Source: JBCCGI01 sp039029355 (GTDB lineage Bacteria > Planctomycetota > UBA1135 > GCA-002686595). From it: a stretch of DNA of 63,925 nucleotides. Both the position numbers and the translations under genes were made by a program. The stretch's first letter is position 1. Every line of letters begins with the position of its first letter. Positions 57,603 through 63,925 of the stretch are shown piece by piece. The stretch is taken from the NCBI GenBank assembly GCA_039029355.1, contig JBCCGI010000046.1, positions 1-63,925 of the forward strand, given 5' to 3'. The notes below the pieces were generated by a model. It saw only the letters and a list, made by a program, of their open reading frames with translations, ran no database searches and had not been told where the DNA came from.

Positions 57603-57690
57603 CGCGGCCCTGGGCCCGACGCGCTCGGGGGCCGGCTCGGGGCCCCGCCGGCGCTCGGAGGCTCGGCCCCCTGGGAGCCGGCTCGGCCCG

Positions 57691-57713
57691 ACCCGGTGGG
57701 TTTTTGCACAACC
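57691..57713 (+). terminator. Weak hairpin plus T-run after aroK
   Basis: ACCC-GGT-GGGT followed by TTTT (57691-57705). An alternative pairing, GGGTT...AACCC, spans 57698-57713. The stems are short (4-5 bp) but this is the only T-run in the 190-nt gap after aroK. Candidate terminator only. Confidence 0.3.
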
Positions 57714-57792
57714 CTCGCGGAACGCCTCCAAGGGCCGGCTTTCGCCCACCTGGGGGGCTTCCCTGGTTCGGACGCTCGCGTAACATGATGCG

Positions 57793-59901
57793 ATGTCCCC
57801 CCTCCGAGTCCTGTCGCTCCTTCCGGTCCTTGCCCTGCCCCTGGCCTCCCCCCACCTGGCCCAGCGGCCGCTCCTTGCGGCCGATGGAACGCCTCCGATC
57901 TCCGGCGTCGTCGCCCAGTGGATCGCCGACGAGGAGCCCGACGTCGGCATCTCGGGGCTGGTCGAGCGCTGGATCGACGCCACCGGCAACGGCCTCGACC
58001 TGATCCAGGGTCAGGGCCAGTCCAAGCCCTGGCGCAACTACTTCGACGCCGACGGCTACGCGGCGCTGAACTTCGACGGCAGCGACTTCGTCTTCCGCAC
58101 CGACATCCTGCCGACCGGCGGGCACTCGCGGGCGCTCGCGTTCCGGGTCGACGACCTGCAGCTCGGCGGCATCCTGATGGGCGCGGCGGGGGGCAATGCG
58201 CTGCGCTTCCTGCCGGGCAATCCGCGGCTGGTGTTCGAGCAGGGGGGCGACCTGATCTTCGCGAATACGCCGGTGGTGCTGGGCACCTGGAACACGGTCG
58301 TCGCCAGCTACGACGACGTCTCCGGTGAGGCCATCCTCTACCTCAACGGCGTCGAGGTCGCGAACGGCTTCCTGCCCGCCGCCACCGACGACGACATCGT
58401 GATCGGCGCGACCAAGCTCGGCGGCTACGCGCTGCGCGGCGCCGTGGCCGACGCGATGCTGGTCGACCATGCGCTGGACGCCACCGAGCTGGCGCAGGTC
58501 GAGCAGTACCTCAGCCGCTACCTCGGCAACCTGCACCCGGTGCTCCACATCGACGGGCTCCCGAAGGACGGCCAGCTCTATCCGCGCGACGACAGCAACC
58601 AGGCGCTGGTGCAGCTTTCGGGCATGGTCGAGACCTCGGGCTTCGAGCTGATCCGAATGCAGATCCTGCGCAACGGGCTGGTCTACAAGACGGCGACCCA
58701 GGCGCTCTCCTACGGCGACGACGCCGCGCCGTTCACGGTCTCGGAGACCATCGCCGCGGGGCTGCACGACTACGAGATGCGCGTCTCGCTCGTGGCCGGC
58801 ACCGAGACCACGGTGGTGGCCCGCCGCGACCACATCATCTGCGGCGACGCGTTCATCATCGACGGCCAGTCGAACTCGGTCGGGAAGGACTGGCACCAGG
58901 AGGGCAAGGGCGACGTCTCCGAGAGCGTGTGGATCCGCTCCTTCGGCAACGCCCAGTACGTGGTCGGCTTCGGCCCGCCGCCGCTGGTCGACAAGGCCGC
59001 GCACAACAACGACATGCACTGGGACATCGCCGATGCCCTGAAGCCCCATCTGCACGCCACGATCGGGCAGTGGGCGGTGCGCATGGCCGAGCACTTCGTC
59101 GTCGAGCAGGGCGTGCCGGTCGCGATCATCAACGGCGGCGTCGAGGCGTCGGAGATCATGACCCACCAGCGCAACGACGCGAACCCTCTCGATCCCTCCG
59201 GGATCTACGGGCGCCTGCTGCAGCGCGTGCTGGAGTCGGGCATCAACACGCGCGTGCGTGCGCTCTTCTACTACCAGGGCGAGTCCGACGGCGACAAGCC
59301 CGAGATCTGGCGCCAGGGCTTCGCGAACCTGGTCGAGGACTGGATGGTCGACTTCCCGACGCTAGAGCACATCTACTGCTTCCAGATCCGCGAGGGCTGC
59401 AACCTCTTCAACGAGGGCGTGCGCGAGATCCAGCGCACCCTCGGCGAGGTGCACCCCGAGGTCACGGTGATGTCCACGACCGACGTGCCGACGCACGACA
59501 TCTGCCACTACTACTACGTCGGCTACCGCGAGATCGGCGACCGCATCGCGCGGCTGGTGTCGCGCGACCTCTACGGCGTGGAGGGCACCGACATCGAGCC
59601 CCCGAACCCGCTGCTCGCGCAGTGGACGACGGCGGAGCAGAACGAGCTCCTGCTCACCTTCGGCCCGATCGGCGACACGATCTCGGTCGACCCCGACGTC
59701 GCGAACCACTTCGCGGTCAACGACGGCACCGACGTCGTGTCGGTCGTCGTGACCGGCCAGAGCCAGCTGACCGTCACGCTGGCCGGCTCGAGTACGGCGA
59801 CCGCCATCACCTGGCGGGGCCACCAGTACGATGGCCCGTGGATCACGAACGCCAACGGGGTGGGCGGGTTGACGTTCTTCGACTTCCCGATTCTGAAGTA
59901 A
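57793..59901 (+). CDS. Secreted LamG/sialate-O-acetylesterase-like protein
   Basis: The 702-aa product has a signal-like N-terminus (LRVLSLLPVLALPLASPHLAQ). Residues about 40-240 form a LamG/concanavalin-type lectin domain (GYAALNFDGSDFVFRTD, WNTVVASYDDVSGEAILYLNG). From about 350 there is an SGNH-type sialic-acid-esterase domain: IIDGQSN (Ser360), ALFYYQGESDGD and a His in HDICHYYYVGYREIG near 570. The C-terminal 110 residues or so are beta-rich. Predicted to remove acetyl groups from extracellular glycans after lectin binding. The next gene, a propeller-type sensor kinase, lies 107 nt downstream and could sense the product, which is inference. Confidence 0.85.
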   Translation: MSPLRVLSLLPVLALPLASPHLAQRPLLAADGTPPISGVVAQWIADEEPDVGISGLVERWIDATGNGLDLIQGQGQSKPWRNYFDADGYAALNFDGSDFVFRTDILPTGGHSRALAFRVDDLQLGGILMGAAGGNALRFLPGNPRLVFEQGGDLIFANTPVVLGTWNTVVASYDDVSGEAILYLNGVEVANGFLPAATDDDIVIGATKLGGYALRGAVADAMLVDHALDATELAQVEQYLSRYLGNLHPVLHIDGLPKDGQLYPRDDSNQALVQLSGMVETSGFELIRMQILRNGLVYKTATQALSYGDDAAPFTVSETIAAGLHDYEMRVSLVAGTETTVVARRDHIICGDAFIIDGQSNSVGKDWHQEGKGDVSESVWIRSFGNAQYVVGFGPPPLVDKAAHNNDMHWDIADALKPHLHATIGQWAVRMAEHFVVEQGVPVAIINGGVEASEIMTHQRNDANPLDPSGIYGRLLQRVLESGINTRVRALFYYQGESDGDKPEIWRQGFANLVEDWMVDFPTLEHIYCFQIREGCNLFNEGVREIQRTLGEVHPEVTVMSTTDVPTHDICHYYYVGYREIGDRIARLVSRDLYGVEGTDIEPPNPLLAQWTTAEQNELLLTFGPIGDTISVDPDVANHFAVNDGTDVVSVVVTGQSQLTVTLAGSSTATAITWRGHQYDGPWITNANGVGGLTFFDFPILK

Positions 59902-59913
59902 ACCGGCCCGCGG

Positions 59914-59931
59914 GGCGGAACTCGCTCCGCC
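59914..59931 (+). terminator. GC-rich hairpin after the esterase-like gene
   Basis: GGCGGA-actcgc-TCCGCC is a perfect 6-bp inverted repeat 12 nt past the stop, without a T-run. TAGATT at 59940-59945 just downstream might be a -10 element for the next gene. Confidence 0.25.
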
Positions 59932-60008
59932 GCCCGTCCTAGATTCGGGCCGAGCGTTTCCCACGCGTTCGGAATCACGCGTCTGCGTGCCACATCGCTT
60001 CTCGCGGG

Positions 60009-63000
60009 GTGGCGCGTTTACTACGGTTGGTCGTGATGACTCTCGGCCTTTCGTCGCTTCTGCTCGGGATCTGCGCCGTTTTGCCGGAGCCCCAGCCGAC
60101 GCCTGCACAGGACGACTTCGTGCCCCGCGGGGTCGTCCCGGCCGAGCTCTCGCTGCGGTGGTGGTCGACACCGGAGGGCCTCCCGCAGCGCAACGTCCTG
60201 GCCATCGAGCAGACGCGCGACGGCTTCCTTTGGGTCGGAACCCTCGGAGGGCTGGCGCGCTTCGACGGCGTGTCGTTCCAGGGCTTCGGTCTGCAGGACC
60301 GCGCCGACTCGCCCGGGGAGCGCGTGCTGGCGCTCGAGGAGGACCGCAGCGGCTGCCTGTGGATCGGCACCGACCGCAACGGCCTCGCCTGCTACACCGC
60401 GGGTGAGTTCACGCGCTACGTCGAGTTCGCGAGCCTCGGGCCCATCCGCGACATCGTCGAGGACGGAGCCGGAACGCTGTGGCTGCAGGGCGAACGGCTG
60501 GGGGCGCTCCGGAACGGGATCCCCGACCTGGACGCGCGCGGCGAGCTGAGCCTCCACATCCGCGACCTGCAGGTCGGGCCGGAGGGCGCGCTGCACCTGG
60601 CCGCCTGGGAGGGCGTCTACCGCGAGCGGGGCGGACGCTTCGAGCCTCTCTTGGAGGGCTCCGACCTCGGCCGCGTGCGCCGCCTGTTGCTCGGCCCGAA
60701 CGGACGCCTGTGGGCCGTCGCGGCGCGCGGGATCGGCGTGGTCGAAGACGACCGGTTGGTCCGGGTGTTCGAGCGCTCGTTCGGCCCCGGCGTCCGCGGT
60801 GCCTTTGGCTGGGGCCGGCTGCTGCTCGCCGACCGCTCCGGCAACCTGACGCTCGATCTGCGCGAGGAGGGCGGCGCGGTCCAGCTCGCCCCGGCGGGGC
60901 CGGAGTGGACGCTGCCCGAGACCTACAGCGACGCGCAGTACCTGTTGCCCGACGCCGAGGGCCACGTGTGGGGCGGCTTCGACGGCGAGGGGCTCGCGCG
61001 GGTCTGCCTCGAGCCCTTCGTGCGGATGGGCCCCACACGCCTCGGCTTCAAGGCGGTGGAAGTCGTCGCGGGCCCCAACGCGACCTGGTTCGGCGCGCAC
61101 GGTGTGCTCTACCGCTGCCGCGACGGCCGCTTTGAGCACATCGACCTTCCGCGTCCGCCGTGGGCGTCGCGGGTCGGCCTTGCGCCGCTCGCGGCCGGAG
61201 CCGACGGCGCGCTGTGGGTCGGCGCCGATCGGCGGTCTTTCGTGGGCCGCTGGGCCGACGAGCGCGTCGAGTGGCACACGCTCGACACCCCCGCGCGCGG
61301 CGCGGCCGTCGACGCGACCGGCGCGACGTGGTTCGGCCAGACCGACGGTCGGATGGTGCGCGTCGACGGTGGCGAAACGCGCTCGTTCGACGTCCCCGGG
61401 GTCGAGGGCGAGGCCCGCGTGCACCGCTGCGAAGGCGACGACGTCTGGTTCTCCTACACCGGCGGGATCGGCCGCCTGCGCCGCGGCGCCGAGCCGCGCG
61501 TCGAGCGGATTCCCTTCACCGGCGCGGCCGCGCGTGCCGAGTGCCGCTCGATCGTCCCCGACGCGCGCGGACGGGTTTGGATCTCCAGCTACGGCGGAGG
61601 GCTCATCTGCTGGAGCGCCGGCGAGCTGAGCTACTTCGGCCTCGAGCAGGGCCTCGTCGACGCCTCGCTCGGCGGCCTCGTGCTGCACGACGAGCGCCTG
61701 TGGATCAATTCGAACTCCGGCGTGCAGGTCCTCCCGCTGGCCGGCTTCGACGAGCTTGCACGCGGCGAGCGGGCACGCCTTTCGCCGCGCACGCTCTCGA
61801 CCGGCGAGTGCGACATGGGCTACGCGGCGAAGGGGCCCGAGGGAAGGCTCTGGTTCCCGACCGTCGACGGGCTCTGCATCGTCGATCCGACCCGCCTCCG
61901 CCCCAGCGGTGTGACGCCGCGCGTCTGGGTCGAAGCGGTCCGCGGCGGCCCGGCGGGCGAGGAGCCCGGCTCGTTCTCCGCCGCCGCGCCCGTCGCGCTG
62001 CCCGCCGGCACCGAGCACCTCGAGGTCGACTACACCGCGATCCTGTGCGAGGCGCCCGAGCAGGTGCGCTTCCGCTATCGCCTCGAGGGCTACTCGAACG
62101 AGTGGGTCAACGTCGGCGCGCGCCGGACCGCCTACTTCACCGGCGTCCCGCCGGGCGAGTACGAGTTCGTCGTCCAGGCGGCCAGCCCCGACGGCGGTTG
62201 GAGCGAGCCCGGCGCGCGCGCATCGATCCGCCTGCTCGCGCACTTCTACGAGTCGAGCTGGTTCCGCGGCCTGGGCCTCTTCGCCCTGCTCGCCACCGGC
62301 CTGGCGCTGTACCGCTGGCGCGTCGGGAGCCTGGCGCGCCGCAACGAGCTGCTCCGCCGCGAGCTTTGCGCGCGCGAACGGGCCGAGCTCGCCGAGCGCG
62401 AGAAGCACCGCCTCGCCGAGCGCCTGCGCGAGACCGAGCGCCTCGAGCTGCTCGGGCGGCTGTCCGCCGGCGCGGCGCACGACTTCAACAACGTGCTGAC
62501 GGTGATCCTGGGGCGGGCGGAGCTGCTCTCCAAGTTCCAGAGCTCGGAGGAGCTGGCCGACCACGCCGCGATCATCCGCGAGTGCGGCGAGCGCGCCGCC
62601 AACCTCACCCGGCAGCTGCTCGCCATCGGGCACGGCGAGTCCGAGCAGGCGCAGTCCCTCGACCCGGTCGAGGTCGTCGCCGGCCTGGAGCCGCTCCTCC
62701 GCCAGATCCTGCCCGAGCGCATCCGTCTGGAGCTGCGCTGCGGCGACGACCGCGACTGGGTCCGGGTGGGGCCCGGGCAGCTGGAGCAGGTCGTCTTCAA
62801 CCTGGTCCTGAACGCGCGCGACGCGATGCCCGAAGGGGGCACGTTGACGATCGAGACCGGCGCGACGGTGGCGCCGGGCGAGGGCGGTGACGACGCGGCC
62901 CGCTTCGCGCTGCTGCGCGTCCGCGACACCGGCGAGGGGATCGACCAGGAGCTCCTGCCGCACGTCTTCGAGCCCTTCTTCACGACCAAGGCCGGCCGAT

Positions 63001-63581
63001 CCAGCGGACAGCCCGGCGGGTACGGCCTCGGCCTCGCGTCGGTGCACGGCATCGTCTCCCAGGCCGGCGGGAGCATCCGCGTGTCCAGCCGCGTCGCCGG
63101 CGACGAGCCCGACGAGCCCGCACGCGGCACGACCTTCGACGTGCTGATCCCGATCGCCCACCCGGTCGAGCTGATCCCCGCCGCCCGCGGCGGAGGCGAG
63201 ACCACGCGCACCCCGGCCGGCCACGTGCTCCTGTGCGAGGACTACGAGCCGGTCCTGCACCTCGTGTCCGAACGCCTGGGCAACGCCGGCTTCGCCGTCC
63301 ACGTCGCGGCCACACCCAGCGACGCGCTCCAGAAGGCCAAGGAGCTCCCCGAGCTGCAGCTCCTCCTGGTCGACGTCGACCACCCCGAGATGTCCGGCAG
63401 CGAGCTCGCCCGCCGCGTCGAGCGCCTGCACCCCGGCCTGATTGTCGTCGTCATGTCGGGCTACTCCGCCGACGGCCGCCACGTCGCCGGCTTCGGCCGC
63501 GACTGGCACTTCCTGCGCAAGCCCTTCTCGAACCAGCAGCTGCTGGAGACGGTCGGCAAGGCGCTGGGCGCAAGGGGCTAG
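60009..63581 (+). CDS. Hybrid two-component sensor: periplasmic propeller, Y_Y_Y domain, histidine kinase, receiver
   Basis: The 1,190-aa protein has an N-terminal signal/anchor (about 5-25) and two-component-regulator propeller repeats (about 45-640; QTRDGFLWVGTLGGLARFDG, DRSGCLWIGTDRNGLACY). A Y_Y_Y domain (about 670-735; FRYRLEGYSNEWVNV) precedes a membrane helix (about 745-765) and a coiled linker. The HisKA box has H824 (GAAHDFNNVL); the ATPase domain has NLVLNARDAMP, DTGEGID, FEPFFTTK and GYGLGLASVHG. The C-terminal receiver has the acceptor Asp at D1122 (LVDVDHPEMSG) and the Lys in LRKPF. It resembles hybrid two-component systems of polysaccharide users but lacks a DNA-binding domain. 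GTG at 60009 is the assumed start. Confidence 0.92.
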   Translation: MARLLRLVVMTLGLSSLLLGICAVLPEPQPTPAQDDFVPRGVVPAELSLRWWSTPEGLPQRNVLAIEQTRDGFLWVGTLGGLARFDGVSFQGFGLQDRADSPGERVLALEEDRSGCLWIGTDRNGLACYTAGEFTRYVEFASLGPIRDIVEDGAGTLWLQGERLGALRNGIPDLDARGELSLHIRDLQVGPEGALHLAAWEGVYRERGGRFEPLLEGSDLGRVRRLLLGPNGRLWAVAARGIGVVEDDRLVRVFERSFGPGVRGAFGWGRLLLADRSGNLTLDLREEGGAVQLAPAGPEWTLPETYSDAQYLLPDAEGHVWGGFDGEGLARVCLEPFVRMGPTRLGFKAVEVVAGPNATWFGAHGVLYRCRDGRFEHIDLPRPPWASRVGLAPLAAGADGALWVGADRRSFVGRWADERVEWHTLDTPARGAAVDATGATWFGQTDGRMVRVDGGETRSFDVPGVEGEARVHRCEGDDVWFSYTGGIGRLRRGAEPRVERIPFTGAAARAECRSIVPDARGRVWISSYGGGLICWSAGELSYFGLEQGLVDASLGGLVLHDERLWINSNSGVQVLPLAGFDELARGERARLSPRTLSTGECDMGYAAKGPEGRLWFPTVDGLCIVDPTRLRPSGVTPRVWVEAVRGGPAGEEPGSFSAAAPVALPAGTEHLEVDYTAILCEAPEQVRFRYRLEGYSNEWVNVGARRTAYFTGVPPGEYEFVVQAASPDGGWSEPGARASIRLLAHFYESSWFRGLGLFALLATGLALYRWRVGSLARRNELLRRELCARERAELAEREKHRLAERLRETERLELLGRLSAGAAHDFNNVLTVILGRAELLSKFQSSEELADHAAIIRECGERAANLTRQLLAIGHGESEQAQSLDPVEVVAGLEPLLRQILPERIRLELRCGDDRDWVRVGPGQLEQVVFNLVLNARDAMPEGGTLTIETGATVAPGEGGDDAARFALLRVRDTGEGIDQELLPHVFEPFFTTKAGRSSGQPGGYGLGLASVHGIVSQAGGSIRVSSRVAGDEPDEPARGTTFDVLIPIAHPVELIPAARGGGETTRTPAGHVLLCEDYEPVLHLVSERLGNAGFAVHVAATPSDALQKAKELPELQLLLVDVDHPEMSGSELARRVERLHPGLIVVVMSGYSADGRHVAGFGRDWHFLRKPFSNQQLLETVGKALGARG

Positions 63582-63656
63582 CGTCCCGGCCCGACGCGCC
63601 CTCCGGCGCCCTGCAAGGAGCCGCGCAGCCGCCGCGGAAACTCCCGCCCGCCGCGC

Positions 63657-63685
63657 TTGACCTCCCCCCAAGCCCGGCCTACACT
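63657..63685 (+). promoter_or_regulatory. Sigma-70-type promoter of the initiator tRNA gene
   Basis: TTGACC (63657-63662) and TACACT (63680-63685) are separated by exactly 17 nt and lie 18 nt before the mature tRNA 5' end. Both hexamers match the consensus well for so GC-rich a genome. This is the best promoter in the window. Confidence 0.75.
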
Positions 63686-63703
63686 CCCCGCCTCCAAAAC
63701 GGT

Positions 63704-63780
63704 CGCGGGGTGGAGCAGTCTGGCAGCTCGTCGGGCTCATAACCCGGAGGTCGCAGGTTCGAATCCTGCCCCCGCTACCA
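63704..63780 (+). tRNA. Initiator tRNA-fMet (anticodon CAT)
   Basis: The 77-nt sequence folds into a full cloverleaf with an encoded CCA. The anticodon CAT is at 63738-63740, in a stem with three consecutive G-C pairs (GGG/CCC), and the T arm is GCAGG-TTCGAAT-CCTGC. The first base C does not pair with base 72 (T), the mismatch that marks bacterial initiators (C-A in E. coli). Together these show fMet rather than elongator Met. Confidence 0.97.
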
Positions 63781-63827
63781 CTTACAACTCGAAGCCGAAG
63801 CACGACTTACCGTCGTCCGCTTACCCG

Positions 63828-63886
63828 CTCATGCGGCGCGGCCCACCCAGATTCCTGGGCAGTGGCTGCCCAAGGTGCCGCATGAG
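63828..63886. repeat. Long nested inverted repeat downstream of the tRNA gene
   Basis: Perfect 10-bp arms CTCATGCGGC (63828-63837) and GCCGCATGAG (63877-63886) enclose 39 nt. Inside are a 7-bp hairpin TGGGCAG-TGG-CTGCCCA (63856-63872) and an alternative CCCAG-ATTC-CTGGG (63846-63859) that shares bases with it. No coding frame is evident in 63781-63925, which is also less GC-rich than the genes. It might be a structured RNA, a repeat element or a site-specific recombination target. Confidence 0.7.
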
Positions 63887-63925
63887 ACAGAATTCGAGAC
63901 GCAAGAGCTGCCAGCGCCGAGCCCC

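Noticed and set aside
60021..63803. Minus-strand open frame of about 1,260 codons opposite the hybrid sensor kinase and crossing the tRNA
   Set aside because: It is antisense to a gene with complete kinase and receiver motifs and includes the tRNA. Its composition is typical of a GC-rich shadow frame.
63828..63886. The inverted repeat considered as an integron attC site
   Set aside because: The required RYYYAAC and GTTRRRY core boxes are not present at the arms, and no integron integrase is in the window.

Overview
The window is about 64 kb of very GC-rich (by eye clearly above 70%) bacterial chromosome. The gene content points to a Planctomycetota member, probably one of its deep GC-rich lineages. 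The grounds are large secreted FG-GAP/VCBS proteins with an UnbV-like segment, PQQ-type propellers, secreted prenyltransferase-like alpha/alpha-toroid proteins next to a MoxR-VWA cluster, a SpoVG with a zinc-ribbon insert, and a fused type I dehydroquinase-shikimate dehydrogenase. The taxonomic call is inference. I see no insertion sequence, prophage, plasmid or CRISPR array, so this reads as ordinary core and accessory chromosome. Many starts lack a Shine-Dalgarno sequence and several follow a -10-like hexamer by only 6-10 nt.

Layout. 1-1903 (minus): nusA and the N-terminal part of infB, which runs off the left edge. 2145-5629 (plus): a stand-alone sigma-54-type AAA+ activator overlapping a secreted HEAT/TPR protein. 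5665-10676 (minus): a very large secreted protein with GH99-like motifs, and a GT4 glycosyltransferase. 10731-14399 (plus): an RlmI-like rRNA methyltransferase, thiS, thiG, a CPBP membrane protease and a gamma-carbonic-anhydrase-like protein, ended by a plausible terminator. 14592-17980 (plus): an FG-GAP lipoprotein and a sugar nucleotidyltransferase. 17987-23452 (minus): two tandem paralogous FG-GAP proteins. 23550-24383 (plus): larE. 24380-26422 (minus): an FG-GAP/collagen-like/beta-helix chimera.

26634-46048 (minus) is the most striking block. It is a tightly packed ten-gene operon, in transcription order: moxR, DUF58, BatA-type VWA, second VWA membrane protein, giant TPR/PQQ-propeller protein, toroid protein, DUF4175-like membrane protein, 948-aa coiled-coil protein, 252-aa disordered secreted protein, second toroid protein. 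Almost every junction overlaps by 1-4 nt or is separated by 10 nt or less. The layout suggests a cell-envelope machine: a cytoplasmic AAA+ ATPase, membrane VWA subunits and a large periplasmic set. Its leader carries tandem palindromic repeats.

46328-50120 (minus): eno, an FtsB/DivIC-like small membrane protein and a PQQ-like propeller protein. 50297-54137 (plus): pssA, folK, ispE, spoVG and a DUF2520-type Rossmann protein. 54088-55476 (minus): an SGNH hydrolase. 55537-57602 (plus): aroDE and aroK. 57793-63581 (plus): a LamG/sialate-O-acetylesterase-like protein and a hybrid two-component sensor with propeller, histidine kinase and receiver. 63657-63780 (plus): an initiator tRNA with a good sigma-70-type promoter. 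The last 145 nt hold a strong nested inverted repeat and no gene.

No gene-free stretch exceeds 300 nt. Coordinates of starts are reading-frame based, and alternative starts are noted where they matter.
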